Source: Corydoras sp. C115
Lineage: Eukaryota; Chordata; Actinopteri; Siluriformes; Callichthyidae
Assembly: GCA_019802505.1 (NCBI GenBank)
Contig: JAFMOC010000309.1
Location: 265,001 to 329,000, forward strand
DNA: 64,000 nucleotides
Direction of reading: 5' to 3'
The translations under genes were made by a program, and so were the position numbers. The notes under the pieces are model-generated. The model searched no databases. It was not told the DNA's origin and saw only the letters and a program-made list of their open reading frames with translations. Shown in pieces: positions 21,701 through 34,496 of the stretch. Each line of letters begins with the position of its first letter. Within the stretch, counting starts at the first letter, position 1.

Positions 21701-21984
21701 TACTTGTTTTTAATCAATAGGAAAAAATAGATTCATGAGTTCATGCAGAAGTTTTGTAGACCAAACAAAAGTGAGAGAAATGTTCTGTAGCGTAATAATA
21801 ACGACAGGAGGACAGAATGAGGAACTCACACGGAACCGATATGCAGAAGTTCGATCGGATGACCTTTCCATGCAGCGGCACAGTTTCCTCTCCGGTCATG
21901 CTTTTCATTTCAGAGGGAAGAATTTAAACCTAAATATTAATCTCTTGTTGGCTTTTGTTAAGTGATTTAAGTTCAAGTTATTTA

Positions 21985-23640
21985 TTTATGTCGCGCTTTT
22001 TTACAACGGTAAACTGTCACAAAGCAGCTTTACAGAATGACAAACCTTTAAACCCCCAAAGATCAAGCCGAAGAGACAGCGGCAAGAAAAAACTCCCTTT
22101 TATTTTGTTATTTAAGGAAGAAACCTTGTGAGGACCGAGGCTCAGTGGGGGACTCATCCTCCTTGAGCGGCCGGGCAGCAACAACAGTGTAGGACACTAA
22201 TGTACAGATTGTGTGATGATCATGTGACCTGTATTTAACAATTAAAAACTATATAAGTCCATTGAGGGCAACCTGCAGGACCAACAGTCCAATAGAAATC
22301 CAGGTTCCATTCAGTACACTAATTTATTTATATAGTGTTTTTTTACTATAGTAAATTTTCATAAAGCAGCTTTACAGTGTTATAAGCCTTTAAACCTCCA
22401 AATAGCAAGATAGTGGCAAGAAAAAACTCCCTGTTGTGTTGTTATTTCAAGGAAGAAACCTTGTGAGGACCGAGACTCAGTGGGGGACTCATCCTCCTTG
22501 AGCGGCCGGGCAGCATCAACAGTGTAGGACAGTCATGATGATCATGTGACCTGTATTTAACAATTGAAAACTATATAAGTCCATTGAGGACGTCCTGCAG
22601 GACCGACGGTCCAATAGAAATCCAGGTTTCGTCCAGTACACTAATTTATTTATATAGTGTTTTTTTACTATAGTAAATTGTCATAAAGCAGCTTTACAGT
22701 GTTATAAGCCTTTAAACCTCCAAATAGCAAGATGAAGAGACAGCGGCAAGAAAAAACTCCCTTTTATGTTGTTATTTTAAGGAAGAAACCTTGTGAGGAC
22801 CGAGGCTCAGTGGGGGACTCATCCTCCTTGAGCGGCCAGGCAGCAACAACAGTGTAGAACACTAATGTACAGATTTGTGTGATGATCATGTGACCTGTAT
22901 TTAACAATTAAAAACTATATAAGTCCATTGAGGACGTCCTGCAGGACAGACGGTCCAATAGAAATCCAGGTTCCGTTCAGTACACTAATTTATTTATAGA
23001 GTGTTTTTTACTATAGTAAACTGTCATAAAGCAGCTTTACAGTGTTATAAACCTTTAAACCCCCAAAGAGCAAACCGAAGAGACAGCGGCAAGAAAAAAC
23101 TCCCTGTTGTGTTGTTATTTCAAGGAAGAAACCTTGTGAGGACCGAGACTCAGTGGGGGACTCATCCTCCTTGAGCGGCCGGGCAGCATCAACAGTGTAG
23201 GACAGCCATGATGATCATGTGACCTGTATTTAACAATTAAATACTATATAAGTCCATTGAGGGCAACCTGCAGGACCGACGGTCCAATAGAAATCCAGCT
23301 TCCATTCAGTACACTAATTTATTTATATTGTGTTTTTTCACTATAGTAAACTGTAAAGATGCTTTGTGACAGTGTTATAAACCTTTAAACCCCCAAAGAG
23401 CAAACTGAAGAGACAGCGGCAAGAAAAAACTCCCTGTTATGTTGTTATTTTAAGGCAGAAACCTTGTGAGGACCGAGGCTCAGTGGGGGACTCATCCTCC
23501 TTGAGCGGCCGGGCAGCATCAACAGTTTAGGACACTAATGTACAGATATTAAACAAATGGAAAAACTAACAACTGGAAAACTATATGTTGGTCCATTAGG
23601 GGGCGTCCTGCAGAACCGCCAGTCCAATTAATATTACAGA
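21985..23640 (-). repeat. Tandem array of a retroelement 3' segment with ~668-bp dimer periodicity
   Basis: Five ~330-bp monomers, each with AAAGCAGCTTTACAG, GACAGCGGCAAGAAAAAACT, GGAAGAAACCTTGTGAGGAC and ACTCATCCTCCTTGAGCGGC (the last words near 22130, 22467, 22797, 23136 and 23471). Monomers 2 and 4 share CTCCCTGTTGTGTTGTTATT and GACCGAGACTCAG, whereas 1 and 3 share GACCGAGGCTCAG and ACACTAATGTACAGAT. The array therefore advances as an A-B dimer of about 668 bp. A single unit of the same family lies at 8788-9010. Confidence 0.85.
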
Positions 23641-23971
23641 ATAAAAGTCACGTCAGACGAAATGTGGGTTTATTGTGAGGGACGGACCAATGGAAAGGCT
23701 TCCTCAGGATCTACCCTGCATTCTCAACGTTCTCACAATTAATAAGAAAAGGTTGGCTGGCTGCTCTCTGTGTATATGAGCCTCGCCCCTCACAAGGTTT
23801 CTTTCTTTTAAAGCAGAAACACCAGGAGGTTTTGCCCTGCCACTGTCACTTCGGTTCAAAACGCTGTGCAGTTGCTTTGAGACAATGCACTATTTTAAAC
23901 TACAGAGATGCATTATTGCAGCGACGCTGTAGGAGACATATGTGTATTAAATCAATACAGTAAACGAGGTA

Positions 23972-24461
23972 AAAAACTGGGGCTGCACGGTGGCTTAGTG
24001 GTTAGCATGTTCTCCTCTCAGCACTAGGGATTCCCGGTTCCAATCCCAATCTGGGTGGAGTTTCCATGTTCTCCCCGTTTCCGCGTGGGTTTCCTCCGGG
24101 TTCTCCGGTTTCCTCCCACAGTCCAAAAACATGGATCAAGTCAATTGAGTTCTCCAAATAGTGTGCCCCATATAGAGTGTGTCTGTGTGAGTGAGTGTGT
24201 GTCCAGTGATAGATTGGCGCCCTGTCCTGAGTGTATCTGCCCAGCGCCCGAAACGTTCTCCCCTGGATGGACATGGGGAACCCCACTGCGACCCTAATAG
24301 AGGACAAAGCGATAATGAATGGATAGAGGTGAAAAAATGGGCATGACCGGATAATAGGGTGTCCATAAGCATGGTCAAATCACAGGACGGTTAAATTTTG
24401 GAAGGGTGAGGATACTGCAAGTGAATGGGACAAAAATGGGCGTGGCCAGAGAGCAAGGGTG

Positions 24462-24511
<50 letters not shown>

Positions 24512-25232
24512 TATATGGCACGATGGCTTAGTGGGGTTCTCTGGTTTCCTCCCACAGTCCAAAAACATGGATCAAGTCAATTGAGTTCTCGAAATTGTCC
24601 CATAGTGTGTGTCTGTGTGAGTGTGTGTGTGTCCAGTGATAGATTGGCGCCCTGTCCTGAGTGTAACTGCCCAGCGCCCGAAACGTTCTCCCCTGGATGG
24701 GCATGGGGAACCCCACCGCGACCCTAATAGAGGATAAAGCGATAATGAATGGATAGAGGTAAAATAGGGTGTCCATAAGCATGGTCAAATCACAGGACAG
24801 TTCAATTTTGGAAGGGTGAGGATACTGCAAGTGAATGGGACCAATATGGGCGTGGCCAGTGAGCAAGGGTGCTTTTTTATATATATATATGGCACGGTGG
24901 CTTAGTGGTTTGGCACGTTCTCCTCTCAGCGTTAGGGATTCCCAGTTCGAGTCCCAATCTGGGTGGAGTTTCCATGTTCTCCCCGTGTCCGGCTGGGTTT
25001 CCTCCGGGTTCTCCGGTTTCCTCCCACAGTCCAAAAACATGGATCAAGTCAATTGAGTTCTCCAAATTGCCCCATATAGAGTGTGTCTGTGTGTGTGAGT
25101 GTGTGTCCAGTGATAGATTGGCATCCTGTCCTGGGTGTATCTGCCCAGCGCCCGAAACGTTATCCCCTGGATGGACATGGGGAACCCCACCGCGACCCCA
25201 ATAGAGGATAAAGCGGAAGATAATGGATGAAT
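23972..25232 (+). repeat. SINE-plus-flank tandem duplication (three SINEs, TA microsatellites)
   Basis: SINEs at 23972-24330 (full), 24513-24745 (5' part deleted) and 24891-25232 (full). The spacer with GGTGTCCATAAGCATGGTCA and GGAAGGGTGAGGATACTGCA occurs at 24356-24455 and again at 24769-24870, each time running into a TA microsatellite (24461-24505; 24877-24890). Confidence 0.85.
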
Positions 25233-25932
25233 GTATGTATATTATATATTATTCATCTATCACTGACTTTTAGTTCACTCACGGTCTTAAGGAAGTTCTT
25301 GTACCTTTGCTTTAATTGCACTTTGGTGGTTTAAGCTTAAAAAAACTAGTTATTTTGAGACACTGCACAATTAAAACCAGCATTAATAAATAAACTTCAA
25401 CCTAAATGACTTATGACTCTGCAATTAGCATCATGCCACAGGTTTAGGGTCATTCAAGTCTAGAAGATGCTCTTTTTTTAGAAGGCGTCAGTCTTTTCTT
25501 CTTCTAACCTTCATTCTAAGATATTTCATGGTCAGACAGACGGAGCTACAGAGCTATGGGGTTTCCTCCCGTCGAATTCACCACAAAGTCATTGTTCAGA
25601 CTTTTGGATTCAGGACTGGCTTTGAAACAGGCCTGTTTTAATCACGAGGTCAGTATCAGCTCTGTCCTGTTACAGAGCTTCTATCTATCTAATCGGCCCT
25701 ACCCCCCACCCCCCACCCCATTCATCAGCCTCACAGGCTGACTTTTGTTCCATTGGTCAATACCATGCAAGCAGATACATACGGTCTGGAATGTTAGTCT
25801 TAACAAGATGTTCTCTGTACTTAAGACCGGGCTTTTCAAAGACAGAAAAAAATGATAGATATTGTAAACAAATTTTTTAAAAAAATCAAAGAGTAATTAT
25901 ATTCTTAAGATTATATTCTTATATTCTTAGTT
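25233..25932. other. Repeat-poor intronic stretch
   Basis: No repeat family or protein feature is recognised. A 61-codon frame at 25556-25741 has no domain. It ends at the hAT-type element. Confidence 0.4.
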
Positions 25933-26872
25933 CAGTGCTTCTCAAATAGTGGGGCGCATAACAAGAAATCACAGAGCAAGTGATATTAAGTGTACTGAAC
26001 AAACCCTCAAGAGACAACATGGAAAAATATTTAACAGAGATGAGGAGAGAAAGACGGAGAGAGACGAAGATAACGAGAGCAACAAAAGTCAACCGAAAGT
26101 TAAAACGAGGAAAGTGTAGGTAGCGCTTGGTTTCACTGTAACGAAGGTGAGAGACGAAGAAAGACCGGTGTGTCTGCTGTGTCTTTAAATGTTGGCAGCG
26201 GACAGCGTGAAATAAATGAAGGCGTCACTTAAAGACATTCCACCCCGATAACGCCGATAACCGCTTGAGTTTTTTAATCGTAAACGTGACGCGTACAGCA
26301 AGCAATCATAACGCTTTATGAAAACTACTTCAGAAAAGCTGTGCTGCAGAACGGGCACGTTGAAGACATTAGTTCTGATTTCCTTATTTCGATAAAAAAA
26401 AAAAAAAAAAACAGCGCAAATCGTTGTATTCATTTTAGTTTTGTAGGTTAAAGTTAATAAATTGTTCTCCTGAATAAATGTTGCTGATGAATTTGAATTC
26501 ATTATTATTTATTGATTTTATTTCATTTCATTTTTCAGTATCAAATGCCAGTCAGTTCAAAAATGTTTTTGGTTTAAATAAGGATTTCATTCGTTTCTGT
26601 TACAAACTAAAAAACAAAGTTAATAATATCTATATTTCTTTCTTTTTTGTTTACTTTATTGTTAATAAGGAGACATTGTTATAAAAGAGGTGCACAACAA
26701 ATTTATAGACAAATCATACTACAGTGGGCGTGTAAAAATACTTTTTCATCCCCTTTTGTCATGTACGGGGGGGGGGGGTGAGTGTGTGTGTGTGGGGGGG
26801 GGGGTGTAGGGGGGCGCAAAAAGTTTTCTTCTTCCTAGGGGGGGCTTAACAGAAAATAATTGAGAATCACTG
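25933..26872 (+). mobile_element. hAT-type element, sister of 8678-9811
   Basis: It begins CAGTGCTTCTCAAATAGTGG and ends TTGAGAATCACTG; flanks TCTTAGTT (25925-25932) and TCTTAGTC (26873-26880) are an 8-bp duplication with one mismatch. It is uninterrupted where the sister has a nested insertion, and shows MEKYLTEMRRERRRETKITR-like reading from about 26020, likely the decayed start of the transposase. Poly-G/GT runs lie near 26766-26812. Confidence 0.9.
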
Positions 26873-27728
26873 TCTTAGTCGTATAGTCGTCTGCTGGTTT
26901 AATATACAAACTTTATATTTCCAAGTGATGGAAGGGGATTTAAGCATAAAACATAAAGGTTTTTATAAAACGGGTAGTTCTGGTTCTTAAATCTGATTGG
27001 CTGGGCCGTTTGGCCAGCCGTGACATTATTGACAACAACGCACACCCCTGGCTGCACCACATTCGTTTCGATGCTCCAGGTTATCATAAAAAATATTATA
27101 ACCAGAGAACCAAGATGCCGCGACATCCTCGCACGCGTGGAACGCCCAAAAACGAAAGGGCTCCGAACCGAACTGTTCCAGCTCACCAGCAAACAACCAT
27201 GAGAACGTGGTAGAACAATTTTTTAAATCATATACCATTAATGGAAATCTACAGATTAATATAAACAGAGAGCCATTTCTTGATCAGCACAAAACAGTCC
27301 TTTTACTAAGCAACCAATGATGTTCACTTTAAAAACTTCGCAGAAGAGTTTATTAATAATTTAGTTTTATATAAAGACATTTATGGATTAAACCTTGTTT
27401 TTTATTAAAGCACAACCTCTCGTACTTTATAGCTTTTGTTATGATCTGCCAGAAGGCTTGGAAGGACAGAATTCAGAGATAAACGTAGTTCAAAAGTGGA
27501 CTTTAATGCAGAAGACACTGGGTGAAATCAGCCACAGACGTGACGGACATAAACATAACAAACAACGTTCCAACACTAAACACGGAGACGGACAGGCGTT
27601 CAAACATGTAAGGATCACATGACAAAACGCATAGATAACCAGATTTCTCTTATGACAAATAACAGCATCCAACAGGGGGCACTGATGTACCGTCTGATAA
27701 TACCACTGATATAATTGATTTCTTAATC
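26873..27728. other. Intronic stretch with one repeated AT-rich block
   Basis: 27190-27415 repeats part of 7800-7990 (GTGGTAGAACA, AGATTAATATAAACAGAGAG). The remainder (26940-27190, 27416-27728) is not recognised. Minus-strand frames at 26899-27238 carry no domain that I can identify. Confidence 0.4.
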
Positions 27729-28975
27729 CATTCATTCATTCATTGTTGTACACTTAATGTTATACCAGAATCGTTCAGGGGGAGGGGGGAGGGTGTGCTG
27801 GGCAGATAAACCCAGAACAGATGGCCAATCAATCGCTGGGCTCAGACAGACACGAACACACTAGAAAGGGGCAATTTAGGACAGCTAATTCACCTTAAAA
27901 CCATGTTTTGGACCTGTGGGAGAAAACCCTGAGAACCCAGAGGAAACTTCACCCATTGGTGATGCTCTGTCCTGGTCGTATCTGCCCAACGCCCGAAACG
28001 TTCTTCCTTGGGCATCGGCATCGGCACCACCCCCCCCCCCCCCCCCCCGCAACCCTAGCTCCAAATTGCCCCAAACTGAGTGTGTTCCCAGTGATAGATT
28101 GGGACCCTGTCCTGGGTGTATCTGCTCAGCACCCGAAACGTTCTCCCCTGGATGGCCATGGGGAACCCCCCCCCCCCCCCCCCCCCGCGACCCTAATAGA
28201 GGATAAAGCGGAAGATATGCCAGATTAGATGACCAAGCGCATGATGCTACTTTAGGGTAGTAGTTCTCCCCATGTCTGCGTGGGTTTCCTCCAGGTTCTT
28301 TAGTTTCCTCCCACAGTCCAAAAACATGGATTTAAGGTGAAGTGAATGCTGCAAATTGCCCCATATAGAGTGTGTTTGTGTGTGCGAGTGTAAGCCCAGT
28401 GATAGATAGATAGCCCAGCGCCTGAAACGTTCTCCCCTGGATGGGCATGGGGGACCCCCTGCCCGGACCCCCCCCCCTCCCCCAGATGCAAATTTAGGGC
28501 GGTATGGTGACGTAGTACCTCTCCCCATGTCTGCGTGACTTTCCTCCAGATTCTTTATTTCCCTCCCACTGTCCAAAAACATGGATTTAAGGTGAATTGA
28601 AATCTCCAAATTGCCCCATATATAGTGTGTTTGTGTCTGTGTGAGTGAGTGTGTGCACAGTGATGGATTGGATCTGCCCAGCGCCTGAATCATTCTCCCT
28701 TGGATGGGCATGGGGAACCCACCCCCCCCCCCACCCCCACATGACCCTAGTAGAGGATTAAGAGGAAGATAATGGATGTATGGATGTTATAAGTTGCGCC
28801 TATCTAGATTGCCCTTATATAGTATATCAGTGTATATACACACACAGACAGACACTGACATACGCTCAATTTAAGCAGCCAATTCACCTTGAATCCTTGT
28901 TTCCACACAAGAACAAGATGGAAACTCCACCCAGTTTGGGATTCAAACCTGGATTCCCCAACGCTGAGAGTTCCG
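27729..28975. mobile_element. Cluster of diverged SINE copies in both orientations
   Basis: Minus-strand remnant 27771-27955, plus-strand 27956-28225 (two poly-C runs), plus-strand 28255-28496 and 28497-28775, and a minus-strand older copy 28855-28975. These use the variant GGATTTAAGGTGAA instead of GGATCAAGTCAA, an older-looking subfamily. Confidence 0.7.
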
Positions 28976-29003
28976 CTAAGAACCGAGGCTGTAAACTGTA
29001 CAC

Positions 29004-29401
29004 TAGGGGTGTTTTCAACTAAGGATTTTCATAGTCGAATCTGATTCGTCAGATTTTCCCTATAGTCGACTGATAGTCGAATCAGTTAAAATTTCACCAC
29101 AAGATGGCGCTATAAGCGTGGTTTTTAAAAAAGATTTTTTTTATATTTTACTTGTTTTTCTAACAAAAGAAAAGCTTTTTTTCGTTTTTCTTTTTTTCTC
29201 TCTAGAAATTAGGATGATTTTATTTGACAAAAGGCTATATATATAACGAAAACAAAGACATTTCATGTAAAAGCTAATGCTTAGCAGCAGCCATGGGCGC
29301 CCCCATGTGGTCAAAATGCTACATTCGACTATGAGGTTCATAGTCGACTACGGTTCTCCGAATCGAATCGTCGAATCAGCGAATATTGCAGCTCACCCCT
29401 A
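29004..29401 (+). mobile_element. Small hAT-like MITE (TAGGGGTG ends) with perfect target duplication
   Basis: It begins TAGGGGTGTTTTCAAC and ends GCAGCTCACCCCTA; CTGTACAC is on both sides (28996-29003 and 29402-29409). Confidence 0.95.
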
Positions 29402-29847
29402 CTGTACACTGTTATTCCGAAAGAAATGATCCTGATAAGATCCTTTAATTGTGGCACATACGGAACGGGCTACGACAGAACCGAACGGGGTGCTGCCGCA
29501 CGCCCGGCAGCTCCATGTTGGCGGAACGTTTGATCTGGGCTCTGTTCTGAATGTAGCGGCCTCATGGCAGAATCTCTTACATCATTCCGCAGCGGGCTGT
29601 CAGACCGAATTGTGTCCGCCTGTTGGAGGAGAGGGCAGCCCGGCTCTACTCTGTGCTATATTTAGTGTGTGGTTCTCTTTATCATCCTTTTTACACATCC
29701 CTGCGTGGAGGTTAGTCATGGAACCATTAAAAAAACGGAACACACGACGATGACGCTGTAGTTCATTCTGGCGCCGTGTTATTTCAATAGTTTTAACAGA
29801 ACGGTGGAACATGAAACTGTTGTGTTATTTCAGCACCGTATTTATCA
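29402..29847. other. GC-moderate repeat-free island, possibly conserved non-coding
   Basis: No TE wording is seen. Frames on both strands (29451-29753, 29600-29812) show no domain. It stands out from surrounding repeats by composition only. Confidence 0.4.
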
Positions 29848-31680
29848 GAGCTGCCGGCACAGTGGCGGACTGGTCCACCCCTCAGCGCTGGGGATCCAGA
29901 TTCTAATCCTGAGTGTCAGTGTAGGTTCCCTCCGGGTTCTCCGGTTTGCTCCCACAATCCAAAAACATGGATTTAAAAGCAATAAGATGCTCTAAATTGC
30001 CCCTATATAGTATGCTTGTGTGAGTGAGTGTGTGTCCAGTGATAGATTGGCGTCCTGTCCTGGGTGTATCTGCCCAGCGCCCAAAACGTTCTCCCCTGGA
30101 TGCGCATGGGGAACCCCGCCCCTCCCCCAACCCAAGTAGAGGATTAAGAGGTGGATCGGCAGATGAGATAACCAAATGCATGATGCTAATTAAGGGCGGC
30201 ACCGTGGTGTTCTCCCCGTGTCTGTGTGGGTTTCCTCCGGGTTCTTTAGTTTCCTCCCACAGTCCAAAAACATGGATTTAAAAGCAATCGGATGCTCCAA
30301 ATTGCCCCTATATAGTGTGTGTGAGTGAGTGAGGGTGTGGCAAGCAATAGATTGGCGTCCTGTCCTGGGTGTATCTGCCCAGCGCCCGAAACGTTCTCCC
30401 CTGGATGGGCATGGGGAACCCCCCCCCCCAACCCTAGTAGAGGATTAAGAGGTGGATCGACAGATGAGATAACCAAATGCGTAATGCTAATTAAGGGTGG
30501 CACTGTGGTGTTCTCCCCGTGTCCGTGTGGGTTTCCTCCGGGTTCTTTAGTTTCCTCCCACAGTCCAAAAACATGGATTTAAAAGCAATCGGATGCTCCA
30601 AATTGCCCCTATATAGTGTGTGTGAGTGAGTGAGGGTGTGGCAAGCAATAGATTGGCGTCCTGTCCTGGGTGTATCAGCCCAGCGCTGATACAAAACGTT
30701 CTCCCCTGAATGGGCATGGGGAACCGGGGAACCCCCCCCCCCAACCCTAGTAGAGGATTAAGAGGTGGATCGACAGATGAGATAACCAAATACATGATGC
30801 TAATTAAGTAGTAGGGCTTCCCGTGTCTGCGTGGGTTTCCTCCGGGTTCTTTAGTTTCCTCCCACAGTCCAAAAACATGGATTCAAGGTGAATTGAATGC
30901 TCCAAATTGCCCCATATAGAGTGTGTTTGTATGAGTGAGTGTGTCCAGTGATAGATTGGCGTCCTGTCCTGGGTGTATCTGCCCAGCGCCCGAAACGTTC
31001 TCCCCTGGATGGGCATGGGGAACCCCCCCCCCAACCCTAGTAGAGGATTAAGAGGTGGATCGACAGATGAGATAACCAAATGCGTAATGCTAATTAAGGG
31101 TGGCACTGTGGTGTTCTCCCCGTGTCCGTGTGGGTTTCCTCCGGGTTCTTTAGTTTCCTCCCACAGTCCAAAAACATGGATTTAAAAGCAATCGGATGCT
31201 CCAAATTGCCCCTATATAGTGTGTGTGAGTGAGTGAGGGTGTGGCAAGCAATAGATTGGCGTCCTGTCCTGGGTGTATCAGCCCAGCGCTGATACAAAAC
31301 GTTCTCCCCTGAATGGGCATGGGGAACCCCCCCCCCCCCAACCCTAGTAGAGGATTAAGAGGTGGATCGACAGATGAGATAACCAAATACATGATGCTAA
31401 TTAAGTAGTAGGGCTTCCCGTGTCTGCGTGGGTTTCCTCCGGGTTCTTTAGTTTCCTCCCACAGTCCAAAAACATGGATTCAAGGTGAATTGAATGCTCC
31501 AAATTGCCCCATATAGAGTGTGTCTGTGTGAGTGAGTGTGTGTCCAGTGATAGATTGGCGTCCTGTCCTGGGTGTATCTGTCCAGCACCCGAAACGTTCT
31601 CCCCTGGATGGGCATGGGGAACCCCCCCCACCACCACCACCCTAGTAGAGGATAAACAGAAGATAACATATGGATGGATG
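29848..31680 (+). repeat. SINE-derived array: ~300-bp monomers in a 603-bp dimer
   Basis: Head-shortened SINE monomers end in GAGGATTAAGAGGTGGATCG and ACCAAATGCGTAATGCTAAT instead of an ATGG tail. AGTCCAAAAACATGG recurs near 30260, 30562, 30866, 31165 and 31468. Type A (GGATTTAAAAGCAATCGGAT; CAGCGCTGATACAAAACG) alternates with type B (GGATTCAAGGTGAATTGAAT). TTAAGGGTGGCACTGTGGTG at 30491 recurs at 31094, giving a 603-bp higher-order unit of near identity. Confidence 0.9.
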
Positions 31681-31689
31681 TTTTAATTT

Positions 31690-32165
31690 GTGCCTTATAT
31701 AGTGTGTGTAGACACAGACACGCACTAACATATACACAATTCAGCTTGAATACATGTTTCCACACGAGGAGAACATGGAAACTCCACCAAGGTTTGGGAT
31801 TCGAACCTGGTGGAGAGCGGTTGAGAGCAGAACATAGCGGGGTTTGATGGCCTGAATATGGCGGTGGAGAAATGTGGGCCACCTTTCCCCAAAGACCAGA
31901 GCTTTGTAAGTAAATGGTAAACTCAGGATATCAGGTCAGGGGCACACCTGAAGTTCAGATCTGATCATCTGCTGAGATGTTCTAAATTATGCCTATCTAG
32001 ATTGCCCTTATATAGTATGTACACACACACACACACACACACACACATTCACCAATTCACATTAAATCCATGTTTCCAAACGAGGAAAACATGGAAACTC
32101 CACCAAGTTTGGGATTCGAACCTGGATCCCAGCGCTGAGAGGAGAACATGCTAACTTCAATGCGA
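31690..32165 (-). mobile_element. Two old SINE remnants
   Basis: 31735-31815 and 32040-32160 keep CATGTTTCCA(C/A)ACGAGGA, ATGGAAACTCCACCAAG and GGGATTCGAACCTGG. A CA tract lies at 32021-32047. Confidence 0.65.
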
Positions 32166-32795
32166 CCATGCAGCTTTGTCCTCAACTAGGGTCTCAGTGG
32201 GGGTTCCCCGTGTCCATCCAGGGGAGAACGTTTCGGCCGCTGGGCAAATACAGCCAAAACAGGGCGCCAATCCATCGCTGGACACACACACTCACTCACA
32301 AACACACACACACTATATGGGGCAATTTGGAGAATTCAATTGACCTTGATCCATGTTTTTGGACAGTGGGAGGAAACCGGAGAACCCGGAGGAAACCCAC
32401 ATAGTCACGGGGAGAACATGGAAACTCCACCCAGATTGGGATTTGAACCGGGAATCCCTAACGCTGAGAGGAGAACATGCCAACCACTAAGCCAATGTGC
32501 TAGCCTACTTGTAAATCCATCCATTATCTTCCGCTTTATCCTCTATTAGGGTCGCGGGGGGTTCTCCATGCCCATCCAGGGGAGAACGTTTCGGGTGCTG
32601 GGCAGATAAACCCAGTACAGGACGCCAATCCATCTCTGGGCAGACACTCACTCACACTCTATATGGGGCAATTTGGAGAATTCAATTGACCTTGACCCAG
32701 TTGGGAGGAAACCAGAGAACCTGGTGGAAACCCACATGGACACAGGGAGAACATGAAGAAAGTACTAACCACTAAGCCACCATGCTGCCCCCACT
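32165..32795 (-). mobile_element. Two minus-strand SINEs
   Basis: 32165-32508 is full length but tail-less. 32514-32795 has the CATCCATTATCTTCCGC tail but a deleted B-box region. Confidence 0.85.
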
Positions 32796-32825
32796 TGTAA
32801 GTGATTTTGTATAAATCAGATGTGG

Positions 32826-32920
32826 GGTGGGGGTGGGGTAGCACAGTGTTTAAAGTGTTGGGATATCAATCAGAAGGTTGTAGGTTCAAATCCCAGGTCC
32901 ACTGATGTTACCAGTGTAAG
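32826..32920 (+). mobile_element. V-SINE-like head fragment
   Basis: GGGTAGCACAGTGTTTAAAG, the B box AGGTTCAAATCCC and CCACTGATGTTACCAGTG are present; the 3' domain is missing. Confidence 0.65.
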
Positions 32921-33045
32921 CTTTGTAAGTAAATGTTATCTCAGGGTATTGGGTCAGGAGAACACCTGAAGTTCTAATCTGATCATCTGCAGCTAAGAAC
33001 AAGGAGCCGTTATGGAGCACGCACGAAAATCCACGACAGCAGAGC

Positions 33046-33392
33046 ATCCATCCATCATCTTCTGCTTTATCCTCTATTAGGGTCGCGGTGGGGTTCCCCA
33101 TGCCCATCAGGGGAGAACGTTTCAGGCGCTGAGCAGATACACCCAGGACAGGACGCCAATCTATCACTGGACACACACTCACTCACACAGACAAACTCTA
33201 TATGGGGCAATTTGGAGCATTCAGTTTACCTTGATCCATGTTTTTGGACTGTGGGAGGAAACCGGAGAACCCGGAGGAAACCCATGCCGACACGGGGAGA
33301 ACAAGGACACTCCACCCAGATGGGGATTCGAACTGGGAATCCCTAACACTGAGAGGAGAACATGCTAACCACCAAGCCACCGTGCCGCCCCC
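33046..33392 (-). mobile_element. Full-length SINE
   Basis: It runs from the CATCCATCATCTTCTGC tail to the head GGGGCGGCACGGTGGCTTGG. Confidence 0.9.
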
Positions 33393-33574
33393 AACGGAGC
33401 ATTAACACCTTAAACACCTTAAACCTTAAATCATTCACTAGAACGCAGATCGAATCTCAATGTTCTTTGCTGTAGGTGAAACCATGCAGTGTTCGTTTTC
33501 AAACACCGGGGTTTTCTGTGCTTCAGAGTCAAACATTAAGATACGAACACGTCATTAACATTAAGATATTAATT

Positions 33575-34496
33575 ATTCATTCATTCATTATCTTCCGCTT
33601 TATCCTCTATTAGGGCCGCGGTGGGGTTCCCCATGCCCATCCAGGGGAGAACGTCTCGGGCGCTGGGCAGATAGACCCAGGACAGGGCGCCAATCCATCG
33701 CTGGGCACACACTCACTCACACAGACACACTCTATATGGGGCAATTTGGAGAACTCAATTGACTTGATCCATGTTTTTGAACTGTGGGAGGAAACAGGAG
33801 AACCCGGAGGAAACCCACGCAGACACAGGGAGAACATGACAACCCCACCCAGATTGGAATTCGAACCTGGATCCCCAGCACTGAGAGGAGAACATGCTAA
33901 ACACTAAGCCACCGTGCCGCCCCTGACATACTCCAAAACTTTTATTTGTATTTATAAATGACACTTCATCCATTGGGGCGGCACGGTGGCTTAGTGGTTG
34001 GCATGTTCTCCTCTCAGCGCTAGGGATTCCAGCTTCGAATCCCAATCTGGGTGGAGTTTCCATGTTCTCCCCGTGTCCGCGTGGGTTTCCTCCGGGTTCT
34101 CCGGTTTCCTCCCACAGTCCAAAAACATGGATCAAGGTCAATTCATTCATTCATTATCTCCCGCCTTATCCTCTATTAGGGTCGCGGAGGGTCCCCATGC
34201 CCATCCAGGGGAGAACGTCTCAGGCGCTGGGCAGATACACCCAGGACAGGGCGCCAATCTATCTCTGGACACACACTCACTCACACAGACACACTCTATA
34301 TGGGGCAATTTGGAGAACTCAATTGACTTGATCCATGTTTTTGGACTGTGGGAGGAAACAGGAGAACCCGGAGGAAACTCACACGGACACGGGGAGAACA
34401 TGGACACTCCACCCAGATGGGGATTCGAACCGGGAATCCCTAGCGCTGAGAGGAGAACGTGCTAACCACTAAGCCACCGTGCCGCCAGATATTAAT
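33575..34496. mobile_element. Three-SINE inverted block flanked by one 12-bp duplication
   Basis: Minus-strand SINE 33575-33923, then 50 bp of unrelated sequence, plus-strand SINE 33974-34142 truncated at GGTCAATT, then minus-strand SINE 34143-34496. AGATATTAATTA occurs just before the block (33563-33574) and just after it (about 34497-34508). Confidence 0.85.

Noticed and set aside
27010..27240. Cluster of 60-70 codon frames on both strands (26899-27240)
   Set aside because: No domain or splice logic; located beside a repeated AT-rich element and probably part of an uncharacterised repeat.
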